A DNA stretch of 64,000 nt from Vibrio sp. 14G-20 (GCF_026241515.1 NZ_JAPHPW010000002.1:291657-355656); one strand, 5' to 3'; counted from the stretch's first letter, positions 7,195 through 17,551 are shown. Notes: generated by a model from the sequence alone, not told the origin. A program made the numbers and translations.

Positions 7195-8361
7195 TTACTT
7201 CTCATTAAAAATCTGGCCGCCAAGCTTGAGCGTGGCTGCGATATTACGGGCACTACGAGTCAAGTTTTGGCTCGCTTCTGATAAAACTTGGTCTAAAGGC
7301 TGCGGTGAACGTACGGTTCCAAATAAGCTAGACATTGAGCCGTAAAGCTTTTCAACGTCTTTACCCAAAGATCCCGCGATCCCAATGGTTGGAATGTTCA
7401 GCTTTTGCGCTCGCTGTGCGATACCAAAAGGTGTTTTTCCTTGCAGAGTTTGGTTGTCCATCTGCCCTTCTCCGGTCACGACCAGTGAAGCACCTTCAAG
7501 CACCTTATCCGCATCTAAAGCGTCTAGTACCATCTCAATACCCGCTTTAATTTGGATATTGAATGCAAGACTTAAACCCAGTGGTGTACCACCAGCCGCC
7601 CCAAAACCAGCGGTGTCTCGATGATTAATTCTTGTATACGCTTGAGCGATATCGGCAAAGTGTCCGATGGCAGTATCAAGTTGTTGAACTTGAGTTTGTG
7701 AAGCCCCTTTCTGAGCACCAAACACGGCACTTGCTCCGCTTTCGCCACACAATGGATTATTCACATCGCACGCGACCACGAACGTCACTTCCTTACATCT
7801 AGGGTGCAGTCCATCAAGATCGATGCTTGCTAGCTGACTTAACGCGGCGCCGCCACCCGTTAACTCGTTGCCTTGCTGGTCTAGTAACTTGCCTCCCAAC
7901 GCTTGTAAAATGCCAGCCCCCGAATCATTGGTGGCGCTGCCGCCCAGACCAATGATGATTTGTTCTACGCCTTTATCTAGCGCATCTCTAATCAGCAAGC
8001 CAGTGCCGTAAGACGATGCTGTGAGAGGTGATCTTTCTTCTACGGTTAATCGGTCTAAACCCGATGCTTGGGCAAACTCCACCAAGGCAGTGTTTACGCT
8101 TTTTCCATCAACTAGCTGCTCAAGTGAAGCCCAGTAAGCCGTGCATTCACGTCCGATTGGATCCGTCGTTTGTAACCGTTGTTTCTTACCACTGAGCGCG
8201 TCTAGCAACACGTCTACCGTGCCTTCTCCACCATCGGCGAGTGGCATTTTCACAAACTCTGCGTGAGGGAAAACGTCAGTAAATCCACGCTCAATACAAG
8301 ACGCAACTTGATGAGCGTCGAGTGATTCTTTAAACGAATCAGGGGCAATTACAATTTTCAT
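7195..8361 (-). CDS. Glycerate kinase (GarK/GlxK family)
   Basis: Phosphorylates D-glycerate with ATP; family members of this type give 2-phosphoglycerate. The signature N-terminus KIVIAPDSFKESLDAHQV and the loops LGGSATNDSGAGILQALG and TGEGQMDNQTLQGKTPFG are present, and 388 residues is the normal length. It is co-directional with mngB upstream (45-nt gap) and manA downstream (2-nt gap). In this setting its job is inferred to be capturing the glycerate half of mannosylglycerate after MngB cleavage, an enzyme that the E. coli mng cluster does not carry next to mngB. Confidence 0.95.
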   Translation of the reverse strand: MKIVIAPDSFKESLDAHQVASCIERGFTDVFPHAEFVKMPLADGGEGTVDVLLDALSGKKQRLQTTDPIGRECTAYWASLEQLVDGKSVNTALVEFAQASGLDRLTVEERSPLTASSYGTGLLIRDALDKGVEQIIIGLGGSATNDSGAGILQALGGKLLDQQGNELTGGGAALSQLASIDLDGLHPRCKEVTFVVACDVNNPLCGESGASAVFGAQKGASQTQVQQLDTAIGHFADIAQAYTRINHRDTAGFGAAGGTPLGLSLAFNIQIKAGIEMVLDALDADKVLEGASLVVTGEGQMDNQTLQGKTPFGIAQRAQKLNIPTIGIAGSLGKDVEKLYGSMSSLFGTVRSPQPLDQVLSEASQNLTRSARNIAATLKLGGQIFNEK

Positions 8362-8406
8362 TGTCGTTCACCATTCCCGCCCACCAAGGTGAGCGGGTTA
8401 TCGAAA

Positions 8407-11067
8407 TTAGAATTTGATTTGGAATGTTTTTGCTTGGCAAGATGCCAGTTCGCCAAAAGACAAGCCACCGAAGGTTTCAGTTGCCATACCACCTTCACGA
8501 ACGCGCTCGTTCATGCTTGTTTCTTTCCAGCTTGAAACCGCTTGAGTGAACGAAATTGAATCTGACACAGAACCTGTTTCTGCCGGGTTATAAACACGCA
8601 TGATCAGTGCATCTTCATCTTCCGCTTTCTTCAGCACACTCAGCACTGCGCCTGATTGTTGCTTAGACAGAAGGCTAAAGGTCATCGGTAGGTTTTGTTC
8701 GCCCACATTCAGCTTCATCGCATTGTAAGGGATCTTGTTGTAGCATTCGATTTGAGTGACATTGTCACGTGCTTGCGCCATGATGTTCGCGTCAATGTGA
8801 TTACCAGAGAAGCCACACAGTGTAAATTCACACACCAACTTGCCGCGCACTTGTGAATCTGGGGTCGGGATCTTGATACCAGAAGGACGACCCGGACGAA
8901 GCAATAGCTCTTCTTTACCCAACACCCCTATACCACGGAACAATGTCAGTGCGAAGGTATCTCTGTTTTCGTCACCTTGAGATGCAATCACCTCAAATTC
9001 GCGTAGGCCATTCGACATGATCGCCATGCCTGCATTGCCGTTTTCTAGCGCTGCAAAGTTCATTAACTGATACACAGGAACCGGCGCTTCTTTCCACTTC
9101 TCTTCTTCCCAAACCGCCATAGCAGGGTCGTTGGTCGGGCGAGTAATGCAACCGAACTGGTTATCTGCAACGACAGTTTCAGAAACGAATGGCGTTGGTA
9201 CTAGCACACGTACACGGTGGTCGTCGGCTTGGTTGTCTAACTCCATGCGAACTTCGATGCGGCGAGAACCTTGCTTCAATACCACTTGGCATTGCGCTTC
9301 TACAAAACCGTTTTGACCCGTACGTTCTTCACGCTCTGCCAGGTTTGCAGGCACGTTCATACGGAAAGCGATGTTCGCTACCGATTGGAAGCCTTGGTGG
9401 TCAATTGATGTTTCTACCGGAAATTCGTCTGAGTACAACAACCACTCTTGACGAGATGGAGAGTAATCGTACTCATCGCCGTCATCAGAACCGTCTTCTA
9501 AACGAAGTACTTGGTCGAACACTTGCTCCGTCTCTTTATCGAAAATAGTCAGAGTACCGTTATTGTTTACATTGATTCGGTAGTATTCGTTTTCTAATAG
9601 GTAGTCCTTCTGCTCAGCGACTTTAACTGCGCCCTTCTCATTACCTTGGATGTGTAACGTGGTGAAGCCCATCGCTGGCACAGTGCGTTTGATTTGAATA
9701 TCAAACTCCATGAACGGGTCGTAGTTGCCGTAGTGAACGATTTGACGGTCTACTTTACCTGGGTCGATTTGGCGCTTGTCTTGGATGAAGTACTCAACTG
9801 GGTTTTCGTTTTCATCAAAGATAGAAAATTCTTGAGCACGGATAGTAATGGTTGTGTTCACCACTTCTTCACGCTCGTACGGAGAAAGATTAAACATCGC
9901 CAGTTTGTCGCAACCTTCACGATCTGGCATGTGGTCGACAATCTTACGCTTGTAGAAGTGAATCAGGTTTGTCGCCATATCGTCCGCAAGGATGTAACGG
10001 TTTAAGATCTCTGCGTGCACCTTGTCAGAACAACAACAACCAATCGAGTCATGAGCGTGGTTCTTCATGCTCTCTTTCCACATTTTTTCAATCAAACCGT
10101 GGTGATATTCAAAGCCTAATGTCCAAGCGATAGACGCTAGAGGTTCTAAGATATTTACAATCTTGTTTTCGATTTCTGCGTGGATCAGTTTGATGTCCAT
10201 ACGCGTAGAAGAGATCGTACGGTGAACACGCATGTATTTACCGTCGTTGAACTCGCCTTTGATTGTGTCGAGTTGATCGCGTGCTGCTTCTACTTTTTCG
10301 AATACTTCTTCAAAGCGACTCATTGAAAATTCGCGATCTGGATAGATTTCGCGAAGCTTGTCCATTACTTCAAAAATGTCTTTCTGAATAGGCATTTGAT
10401 CGTGACCATTCGGCAACAAGATGTCTTTGGTTACCGATGGTTTTTCTAGCACTGGGAAGTACTTATCTAAACGAGCACGCAAGCCTTCTTCGTCTTGTGG
10501 AAGGTATTTACCAATCGCGTAACCCAGCGGAAGCACTTGTGCCGTTACTTCACTGCCGTCGTTTGATTGCCATAAGAATTCTGTTTTGTTGGTGCCATGA
10601 CGCTCTGAACAACCACGCCAAAACATTGCACGTGTAATGTCAAAGCCGTTGTAGATCATCGGCAGTTGAGAACTCATGCTGAATGAATCTGGTAGGTAAC
10701 CAATCTTCATTGCATCGCCAAATTTCATACAGTCACGAATGCCATACATCATGTTGCGTACAATCGACTCACCAGAAACTTGCATTGTGTCGGTTTGAGA
10801 ATACCAAGGGCCAATAATAAGCTTGCCCGCTTCAACCAATGCTTTTACGCGCTCTGTGTTCTCTGGTTTGATCGCAAAGTAATCTTCTAGAACAGCGGTT
10901 TGACCATCTAGAACGTAGTATTTGTATTCTGGATCGCTCTCCAGACGGTTCATGATTTCTTCCATGTTGTTCACAAGAAGAATACGAGACTCTTCTGTTG
11001 TGAAATACCATTCACGATCCCAGTGCATGTGCGGAGTAATATGTACGCGTGATGTAGTCATAATCAT
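8407..11067 (-). CDS. mngB: GH38 alpha-mannosidase, mannosylglycerate hydrolase
   Basis: Cytoplasmic glycoside hydrolase family 38 enzyme expected to split 2-O-(6-phospho-mannosyl)-glycerate into mannose-6-phosphate and glycerate. Zinc-binding HMHWD lies at residues 13-17, the nucleophile is Asp-127 in LPDSFSM, and NHAHDS holds the third zinc site at 339-340. The length (886) and domain order (catalytic barrel, three-helix bundle, large beta domains) fit MngB. Two in-frame ATGs (residues 1 and 3) follow AGGT; either may be used. A 233-nt gap with no terminator I can recognise separates it from mngA upstream. The identity as MngB rather than a general mannosidase rests on the neighbouring PTS, GntR, glycerate kinase and manA genes. 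Confidence 0.92.
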   Translation of the reverse strand: MIMTTSRVHITPHMHWDREWYFTTEESRILLVNNMEEIMNRLESDPEYKYYVLDGQTAVLEDYFAIKPENTERVKALVEAGKLIIGPWYSQTDTMQVSGESIVRNMMYGIRDCMKFGDAMKIGYLPDSFSMSSQLPMIYNGFDITRAMFWRGCSERHGTNKTEFLWQSNDGSEVTAQVLPLGYAIGKYLPQDEEGLRARLDKYFPVLEKPSVTKDILLPNGHDQMPIQKDIFEVMDKLREIYPDREFSMSRFEEVFEKVEAARDQLDTIKGEFNDGKYMRVHRTISSTRMDIKLIHAEIENKIVNILEPLASIAWTLGFEYHHGLIEKMWKESMKNHAHDSIGCCCSDKVHAEILNRYILADDMATNLIHFYKRKIVDHMPDREGCDKLAMFNLSPYEREEVVNTTITIRAQEFSIFDENENPVEYFIQDKRQIDPGKVDRQIVHYGNYDPFMEFDIQIKRTVPAMGFTTLHIQGNEKGAVKVAEQKDYLLENEYYRINVNNNGTLTIFDKETEQVFDQVLRLEDGSDDGDEYDYSPSRQEWLLYSDEFPVETSIDHQGFQSVANIAFRMNVPANLAEREERTGQNGFVEAQCQVVLKQGSRRIEVRMELDNQADDHRVRVLVPTPFVSETVVADNQFGCITRPTNDPAMAVWEEEKWKEAPVPVYQLMNFAALENGNAGMAIMSNGLREFEVIASQGDENRDTFALTLFRGIGVLGKEELLLRPGRPSGIKIPTPDSQVRGKLVCEFTLCGFSGNHIDANIMAQARDNVTQIECYNKIPYNAMKLNVGEQNLPMTFSLLSKQQSGAVLSVLKKAEDEDALIMRVYNPAETGSVSDSISFTQAVSSWKETSMNERVREGGMATETFGGLSFGELASCQAKTFQIKF

Positions 11068-11300
11068 TTACCTAAATGTGTCGCTTCGAGTAAATCTAAA
11101 ATTCGAGCTCAAATACGACTAAATTAAAGTTTTTCAAGGGGTTAAAATTGGCTGCCACTAAATTTAGGGTGCAGAAAACCACGCCCAGAATCTGTGTGAA
11201 TAAAACCGTTAGGAGCACAGGTATTTAGGACAGCCAAGTTGTTCGTTATTTTTTATATGGTGTTTTAATTGCGAGTTAGAAGTTAGCTCAAAAAATTTAG

Positions 11301-13235
11301 TTAGTTCTGTGTTGCAGTACTTGCTTCAAACTTACCCTTTTTTACAGCATGACCACGCCACATCAGAAGAGTAATGGTTGAAATCACTGTGCCGACAATC
11401 GCAGCACCGAACCAGATTGCAGCAGCAGAGAATGCGCCCAAACCTGAATCGTGTAACAAGAAGATAGAGAAGATACCTGCGCCCGGAGTCGATAGACCAA
11501 TACCTGCCGCGCCAACCATAGCACCTGTAACCACTGATCCTAGTAAGAATGAGCCGATTACACGGATTGGATCTTCAATCGCCATTGGGATTGCACCTTC
11601 GGTAATACCCGCTAGGCCAAGTAGCCATGTAGATTTACCGGTTTCAATCTCAAAGTCTTTGAATAGGCGTGGAGCAATCATGGTTGAAGCCGTTACGGTG
11701 AACGCCGATACCATTTTTACTGAACCAAAGATTGCGTATGGGCCATAAACACCGTTCGCCATTGCACCTAAACAGAATGCGTAAGCAGCTTTGTTTACCG
11801 GACCACCTAAGTCGAATGATACAAACAGACCAAGAATCGCACCCAATAACAGCGCATTGGTGCCTGACATACCGTTCAACCAGTCCGTTAGACCTTGGTT
11901 TAGGAGCGCTACAGGTTTACCGATAACAAATAGCATCAAGCTACCTGCCACCAAAGTACCGATCACCGGATAAAGGTAGAAAGTAAGGAAGCCGTTAAAC
12001 GCAGGGCCTAAGCGAACATGCTCTTTTACCCAACGCATCACGTAACCAGCAATCAAACCACCAACAACACCGCCTAGGAAACCAGAGCCAATGATGTTTG
12101 CTGCAATACCTGCGGCAAAACCAGGACCAAGTGCGGGTTTGTCTGCTAATGAGTAAGCTGTGTAAGCCGCCAGTACTGGCACCATCAATGTACCCAGTAG
12201 GCCGCCACCTAGTTTGCGATACATCCATAGCCAAGAATCTTTTGTTGCGTACAGCTCTTGCAGGTCAAAAATTTGCGCGATAAGAACAGCAACCGCAAGA
12301 ACAGTACCACCAGCAACGATAAGAGGAACCGCGTAAGAAATACCAGAAAGCAGTGCTTGTTTAAGCTCAGTTTTCAACGGCAGTTTTTTAGGTTTGTCAT
12401 CAGTAGCAACTTTACGTTCTGCACCGTTACCTTTTTTCGACTCTTCAATTGCTTCATTAAGAATGCGTTCACCGTGTTTAATCGGTTCCGCAACTGGGGT
12501 TTCAACACGAGGAATGCCATTAAAGCGCTCAGATTCTTTAATCGCGACTTCAGCAGCAAACACGCACGCCACAGCATTGTTAAGTTGTTCCGCAGTTAAA
12601 CGATCTTCAATACCGTTTGCGCCTTGTTTTTCGACATGCACATTATAGCCAAGCTTTTTGCCCGCCTTTTCAAGATATTCTGCCGCCATATAGGTATGAG
12701 CAATGCCTGCTGGGCAAGCAGTAACACATACAATTGTCGGTGCATTTGTATCTAAGTTGTCTTGTTTTTCATCTTGTTGATTGTCGCCATCAAGAAGCGC
12801 AAAGATTTCTTCAGCGGTTGTCGCTTTTAATACCGCTTCGCGAACATCGTCGTCAACCAATGTAGTTGTCAATGCAGTGAGCAGATGCATGTGGGTAGAA
12901 CCCGCTTCTGCATTTGGAATCGCAATTAGGAAGATAAGATTTACATCTTCGTCTTCATCCAAGCCTTTCCATTTCATGTCTTTTTTAAGCGTTGCTACAG
13001 CGAAGCCAGCTTCTTTAACCGCGTCAGTCTTGCCATGCGGTACTGCTAGGCCTTCGCCAAGCGCTGTCGGGCCTTGCTCTTCACGAGCAAATACTGCATC
13101 AATATACTCTTGCTTGTTATGCAGTTTGCCTTGCTGATCCAGTTGGTCAGCAAGTGCGTAAATCGCTTCTTCTCGACTGCTAAACGTAGTTTGCAGATTT
13201 ACGAGCGACTTATTCGTTAGAGTAGTAAGTTTCAT
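11301..13235 (-). CDS. mngA: PTS fructose-type EIIABC, mannosylglycerate permease
   Basis: Imports 2-O-alpha-mannosyl-D-glycerate and phosphorylates it on the way in. Domains in order: EIIA (about 1-150) with phospho-His-67 in AVPHGKT; EIIB of fructose type (about 165-265) with phospho-Cys-174 in VTACPAGIAHTYMAAE; a charged linker; EIIC (about 290-640) with eight or more membrane segments. The 644-residue A-B-C order fits E. coli MngA. It is first in the minus-strand catabolic operon and divergent from the mngR regulator, with candidate operators between. Fructose permeases share this architecture, so substrate assignment relies on the adjoining mngB. Confidence 0.9.
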   Translation of the reverse strand: MKLTTLTNKSLVNLQTTFSSREEAIYALADQLDQQGKLHNKQEYIDAVFAREEQGPTALGEGLAVPHGKTDAVKEAGFAVATLKKDMKWKGLDEDEDVNLIFLIAIPNAEAGSTHMHLLTALTTTLVDDDVREAVLKATTAEEIFALLDGDNQQDEKQDNLDTNAPTIVCVTACPAGIAHTYMAAEYLEKAGKKLGYNVHVEKQGANGIEDRLTAEQLNNAVACVFAAEVAIKESERFNGIPRVETPVAEPIKHGERILNEAIEESKKGNGAERKVATDDKPKKLPLKTELKQALLSGISYAVPLIVAGGTVLAVAVLIAQIFDLQELYATKDSWLWMYRKLGGGLLGTLMVPVLAAYTAYSLADKPALGPGFAAGIAANIIGSGFLGGVVGGLIAGYVMRWVKEHVRLGPAFNGFLTFYLYPVIGTLVAGSLMLFVIGKPVALLNQGLTDWLNGMSGTNALLLGAILGLFVSFDLGGPVNKAAYAFCLGAMANGVYGPYAIFGSVKMVSAFTVTASTMIAPRLFKDFEIETGKSTWLLGLAGITEGAIPMAIEDPIRVIGSFLLGSVVTGAMVGAAGIGLSTPGAGIFSIFLLHDSGLGAFSAAAIWFGAAIVGTVISTITLLMWRGHAVKKGKFEASTATQN

Positions 13236-13332
13236 AACCTTTGTCCCATAGTCACGGATTAGTACGACAGTCGTCCCTGCCGACGAGAAGAATAATACAA
13301 CTTCAAGACATTTAATCCGTGATCACGATCTC

Positions 13333-13421
13333 ACCAATACACATTTGTATTTAATTTGTATTTAAATCGTATTGGTAAATCCTTTAAGAAAGCTTGTTAT
13401 GTATCGTTTAATTTGTATTAT
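13333..13421. promoter_or_regulatory. Candidate MngR operator region between mngA and mngR
   Basis: The 317-nt divergent spacer holds two head-to-tail copies of TTTGTATTTAA (13344-13354 and 13355-13365), one helical turn apart. They are framed by an inverted pair ACCAATAC (13333-13340) and GTATTGGT (13369-13376). A further ATTTGTATTA lies at 13411-13420. Such AT-rich repeats around GTAT suit a HutC/FarR-subfamily GntR regulator. Binding by MngR is inference. Confidence 0.5.
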
Positions 13422-13552
13422 ATGTACTACAAAACGCCGATACGACGCTCACACTAACCTTTAAAGCAAGGCTTATATAGAGCAAATTTACGTATTTAAG
13501 GTACAGGTTGTTAATCAAAGTCTAGTTGTCCTAGCGCACAAATGAGGCAAAA

Positions 13553-14269
13553 ATGGCAAGACTCCCTATGTATCGCCAAATCGCCGATGCAATAAGAGAA
13601 AAGATCAGTTCTGGAGAATATAAAGTTGGAGAGGCACTCCCAACGGAAGCGCAATTGCGTGAAGTATTCTCGGTAAGTCGTGTAACGGTTAGACAGGCGC
13701 TGAAACTACTGATCGAAAACGATGAGCTTGAAAGCGTTCAAGGCAGCGGTACTTACGTCAAAGAGAACAAGATCAATTACGACATCTACAAACAGTCGAG
13801 CTTTCAAGAAAAGTGGGCGCATTTGGATGTGGTTACACACAGTGAAGTTCTGGCTTTTGAAATGAAGCCGTGTTCTTTGGCGATGTCTGAGCATTTAGAT
13901 ATCAAAGAAGGCGAATTGGTTTTCTACGTAAAGCGTGTTCGTTTCATAGACAACAATCCAATCACGGTTGAAGAAACTTGGTTACCTGTTGCCCTATTCC
14001 CAGATCTCACCTATCAAGTGATGCAAACATCAAAGTACGACTTTATTGAGAACACCAAAGGCATGGTGATTGATAGAAGTGAGCAAGAACTGGTACCGAT
14101 TCTTCCGCCTGAAGACGTTGCTAAACAGTTAGATATTGACCCAGCTCAGCCTATCATTGAAAAACGTACTCGCGGTTACCTCGCCAATAACACGGTGTTT
14201 GAATACAGCCGCAACTACTTCACGTCTAACGATTACCGATTTACTTTGGTCGCAAGACGCCAGAGATAA
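13553..14269 (+). CDS. mngR: GntR-family regulator with UTRA domain, mannosylglycerate repressor
   Basis: A 238-residue HutC-subfamily regulator. The N-terminal winged helix (about 1-75) shows PMYRQIADAIREKI, LPTEAQLREVFSVSRVTVRQAL and VQGSGTYV; the rest is a UTRA effector-binding domain containing VEETWLPVALFPDL and KRTRGYLANN. It is divergent from mngA, as in E. coli mngR, and likely represses the operon until mannosylglycerate or its phosphate is present. GAGG stands about 5 nt before the ATG. A strong terminator follows. Confidence 0.9.
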   Translation: MARLPMYRQIADAIREKISSGEYKVGEALPTEAQLREVFSVSRVTVRQALKLLIENDELESVQGSGTYVKENKINYDIYKQSSFQEKWAHLDVVTHSEVLAFEMKPCSLAMSEHLDIKEGELVFYVKRVRFIDNNPITVEETWLPVALFPDLTYQVMQTSKYDFIENTKGMVIDRSEQELVPILPPEDVAKQLDIDPAQPIIEKRTRGYLANNTVFEYSRNYFTSNDYRFTLVARRQR

Positions 14270-14302
14270 TACTCATCAGCGAATTTTTATAATAGTAAGA
14301 TG

Positions 14303-14338
14303 ACCAACACAGAGAGCGCCTTGCTCTCTGTGTTTCTA
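14303..14338 (+). terminator. Rho-independent terminator after mngR
   Basis: A perfect 12-bp stem (14306-14317 with 14323-14334) with the loop GCCTT and a following TTTC. Confidence 0.85.
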
Positions 14339-14501
14339 TGCTGTTAACTCAATCATAAACCCAACTTTCCTCCCCAAATATTCCTAAACCAATATCAAGT
14401 AACCTCACGAAAGATCATTCACATTCATTTAAATACTGTTCGCGCGCTTTGACCATAAACTAAGCGCCAAATGACAAGAACAACAGTCGACAGGAATGTA
14501 G

Positions 14502-15398
14502 ATGAATACCAAACAACTTGAGGACGCTGTAAGTGAAGTGAGCTTATTCAATCAGCACCTCCACTTAATCCAATCCGTGCATACCATTCCGACCCCAAAA
14601 ATGAATTGGGAGTCGATTGCGATGGAACCTGCGCCGACAATGCCAACGGTTCGATTCGATCATAAAGTCAAAGCCATGGAAGCTCTCGATGAGTACAAAC
14701 CTAACTGGCTAGATATGTTGCTGGGCAACAAGTCGAAGTTGTACACCCTCACCAATAATATCGAGCGTGCCGCCGAACAAGACATCGAGCAATACAAGAC
14801 AGAGTTTGTACATTGGGCTCAAAACTACAGCTACTGGGCCAAGGGCAACCAATTATCAAAAGGTATTTTAAACAACGATAGTGAAGCAAAACTATCAGCC
14901 CTTTCCGAAGCTCAACAGAACCCGATTAACGCTGCGGTAGTCGACACTAAGCTGATTAACCATAACTTCAATACCTATAAGAATGGTCACTTGCTAGAAG
15001 TCAATATTCAGGTTAATAAGCACAACGTGATCCCTAAAGAAAAAAAGGTATTGTGCCAAGGCGAAGTGAAGCTTGAAACGATGTCTCTTTCTGAAAGTAA
15101 TGCCTTATATCGAGAGTATGTCTGCAGTTGTATTCTCAAGTGTGCGCAAGATGCTTTCAATGTGTTACCCGAGACGAGCGTTGTGGTCAATGTTGAACAG
15201 ATTTCAGCAGATCAATCGAGCGAGACCATAGTTTCATGCCATGTCGAACAAGGGCTACTCGAGTTCTTGTTAATCGAAGACGATAAACCCTCTGAGATAC
15301 TTGAATTCTTTGTCCACATTGAAGATTTCAATCCTCATCGAGGTAACGGATTCTCAGCGATAAAAACGATTTTTTCGCCTTTGCCTATGGCGTCATAA
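14502..15398 (+). CDS. Uncharacterised 298-residue protein
   Basis: I do not recognise a named function. The protein has no signal peptide or membrane segment. The N-terminal part has IQSVHTIPTPKMNWESIA followed by a proline-rich stretch, the middle is helical and charged, and the C-terminal half carries LYREYVCSCILKCAQDAFNVLP and DFNPHRGNGFSAI. From memory these two blocks resemble a widespread family of uncharacterised cytoplasmic proteins whose members share a YVCxCxxR/K...FALLP block. A GGAATG motif precedes the ATG. The next gene starts 89 nt downstream; no terminator is seen between them, so co-transcription with the DUF481 gene is possible. Confidence 0.75.
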   Translation: MNTKQLEDAVSEVSLFNQHLHLIQSVHTIPTPKMNWESIAMEPAPTMPTVRFDHKVKAMEALDEYKPNWLDMLLGNKSKLYTLTNNIERAAEQDIEQYKTEFVHWAQNYSYWAKGNQLSKGILNNDSEAKLSALSEAQQNPINAAVVDTKLINHNFNTYKNGHLLEVNIQVNKHNVIPKEKKVLCQGEVKLETMSLSESNALYREYVCSCILKCAQDAFNVLPETSVVVNVEQISADQSSETIVSCHVEQGLLEFLLIEDDKPSEILEFFVHIEDFNPHRGNGFSAIKTIFSPLPMAS

Positions 15399-15487
15399 CT
15401 CACTCGCATTTTCGATTCAATCATTGACGACTCTTCACGACTAGCCTTGCGTTCGTCGTGTTCAATCACCTTATATACCAAATCATT

Positions 15488-16342
15488 ATGTCGACACACG
15501 CTATCCCACAAACAACGCGCCCATTAACCAACACAGTTTCATACATACGATCCCGAGCAAAGCTGCCTCTATTTCTTATCGCGTTCTCTATGCCCGTATT
15601 TGGAGAAGAGGTTGAAGAAGTGGTACTCGAGGACGAAGTCGCATTAAGCGAAGGTTCCGAGTTACAAGAAGAAGCTGAAGAATCCCCTTTTACGACCCTG
15701 ACCAAGCTCGGGTTTATCTACTCGCAAAACACCAGTTCATCTTTGTCGATCAACTCTGGAATCTCTGTTGGATACAAAAAAGAGAACTGGGGCCAACGAG
15801 TTCAGTTTGATACCTACTATACCGATGCTGAAAACGACGAAGACGGCACCAATCGCTATACCACCAACTATGGCATCAGCTATGACTTGAACGAAGTCAC
15901 CTATTTGGTCGCGACAACACGTTTTGAACACGACCACTTTGGTACTTATCGTAAGCAATTCATAACGGCTACAGGACTGGGTCGCCACTTTTATGATACT
16001 GAAAGAATCAAACTTCAAGGCTCCGCTGGCCCGGGTTACCGAATCAGTCAACGCCAATCCTCCGATGAAGAGTTCCCGAACAAAGAGAACTATGAGCTGA
16101 TCGTCAATGCCAGTGTTGATGGTTCTCTGACGCTCACAGAAACGTTTTCTATTGGGGCAACCGCTAACATGGCTTGCGGTGAAGAGAACACCAATTACAA
16201 CCTCAAAGGCTATCTAAAGAACATCTTGATGGGTAATTTAGCGCTGACTTTCGATACCGAATACATCTACAACACCACTGTCGCATCAGACCAAAGTAAC
16301 GCCGAAATCTACAGCTCAATGAACCTAAACTACGATTTCTAA
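15488..16342 (+). CDS. DUF481/YdiY-like outer-membrane beta-barrel protein
   Basis: Probable outer-membrane protein. A signal peptide (KLPLFLIAFSMPVFG) leads into an acidic Glu/Val-rich stretch. A series of alternating strands follows (for example SINSGISVGYKKENWGQR, FITATGLGRHFYD, LQGSAGPGYRISQ), and the protein ends in the aromatic NYDF, the usual signal for barrel insertion. The strand pattern fits the YdiY/DUF481 family, of unknown function. The frame is open from a GTG at 15458; the ATG at 15488 is preferred because it gives a shorter leader, though neither start has a clear ribosome site. It lies 253 nt before the alginate lyase gene, which may or may not be relevant. Confidence 0.75.
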   Translation: MSTHAIPQTTRPLTNTVSYIRSRAKLPLFLIAFSMPVFGEEVEEVVLEDEVALSEGSELQEEAEESPFTTLTKLGFIYSQNTSSSLSINSGISVGYKKENWGQRVQFDTYYTDAENDEDGTNRYTTNYGISYDLNEVTYLVATTRFEHDHFGTYRKQFITATGLGRHFYDTERIKLQGSAGPGYRISQRQSSDEEFPNKENYELIVNASVDGSLTLTETFSIGATANMACGEENTNYNLKGYLKNILMGNLALTFDTEYIYNTTVASDQSNAEIYSSMNLNYDF

Positions 16343-16594
16343 ATAACGCTTCCCCCATCGAACATGCAAAAGGATTTGCGTGATCGTTCAGAAAATCATT
16401 ACTAAACCGTATACGAAAACCAACCTCATTGACTCTAGCTCTAGCTCCATAACTAGAAAAATTGTATTGAGATGTGTTTTTGGAATCGGTAGCTCAAAGC
16501 TCTGTCAACAAAATGTAAAACCTCTCTTTATCCAATGAAAAACTCATGGTTTATCGATAAAGTTCGCTCACCTTTTGTATTACAAATAATTTTT

Positions 16595-17551
16595 ATGTTC
16601 AACTATCAACAACCTTTAAAATACCTAAAAATTGCTGCGCTTATCTCTAGTGGATTATTACTCGCTGGCTGTGAAGCCAACGCTAAAAGCGAACAAGCAG
16701 AGCTTAAAACGTGCACCGATTGCAATTGGAACATCGAGCAATGGAAGATTACCCTTCCAGTCAGTGGTGACGATTACTACAACAATGGCCGCACTAGCGC
16801 AGCCGAGCTCATCCCACAAGAGTGTAATGGTAAAGAGTATCTAACCAACGACACTCATCTCCCTTGGTTTTCGCGTGAATCGGTTAACGGTAAAGAACGT
16901 CTCAAGTTCACTGTAGATCTTGGCGGACAAGTTTCCACAACGCCAAACACAAAGTACGTTCGCTCAGAGCTTCGTGAGCTTTACAACTTTGATTCAGAAA
17001 ATCGTTGCAGTACTAAAGAGCAAAACTGGGCAGTAACCGGAACGCACGAACTAAAAGCGACATTAAGCGTTGACCAATTTCCGAATAAAGATGTAACAGG
17101 CAGCGACCCTAAAGTCGTTCTTGGCCAAATCCATGGCAAGGACATTAAGCAAGCGCTGGTCAAATTGCAGTGGGATGGTGAAAACAAACCGGTACGCGTT
17201 GTTCTGAACGATTCATTTCTACCAGGAAACAAAATGTGTAGCGACTGTCAGCCATTCAGTGTCAACCTAGGAATTGCGCCTGCAAACCTGGATTGGGATT
17301 ACACGATTCGCCTCGATGAGCAAGGTATTTACCTTTCAACACTCATTAATGACGAATTATCAGAGCGCTTCTTACCTTGGGGCATCGAAACAGAAGATCG
17401 TGATGGCAACAAGGTTACGTTGTCAAAAGCATGGTTAGAGGAAGAGTACTACTTTAAAGCTGGCCTTTATGCTCAGATAAAGCCATCGAAAGAATTAGCA
17501 GGTGAACTGTTCTCGGTAAGCTTCTCGAAGATCAATATCGATCATAAGTAA
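16595..17551 (+). CDS. Polysaccharide lyase family 7 alginate lyase, lipoprotein
   Basis: Cleaves alginate by beta-elimination at the cell surface or in the periplasm. All three PL7 blocks are visible: YVRSELREL, VVLGQIHGKD (the catalytic-site QIH) and YYFKAGLYAQ near the C-terminus. The signal peptide ends in the lipobox LLLAGC, so the enzyme is membrane-anchored. The ORF can start at 16535, but this would put the lipobox Cys near residue 46; the ATG at 16595 gives a normal 26-residue lipoprotein leader and is chosen, though no clear Shine-Dalgarno precedes it. Length (about 318 residues, a single catalytic domain with no carbohydrate-binding module) fits small PL7 lyases. No alginate transporter or second lyase is adjacent. 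Confidence 0.9.
   Translation: MFNYQQPLKYLKIAALISSGLLLAGCEANAKSEQAELKTCTDCNWNIEQWKITLPVSGDDYYNNGRTSAAELIPQECNGKEYLTNDTHLPWFSRESVNGKERLKFTVDLGGQVSTTPNTKYVRSELRELYNFDSENRCSTKEQNWAVTGTHELKATLSVDQFPNKDVTGSDPKVVLGQIHGKDIKQALVKLQWDGENKPVRVVLNDSFLPGNKMCSDCQPFSVNLGIAPANLDWDYTIRLDEQGIYLSTLINDELSERFLPWGIETEDRDGNKVTLSKAWLEEEYYFKAGLYAQIKPSKELAGELFSVSFSKINIDHK

Noticed and set aside
9694..10005. 103-codon ORF opposite mngB, and similar long antisense frames opposite mngA, phaC and narQ
   Set aside because: They are mirror images of strongly coding genes with intact domains and have no ribosome sites.
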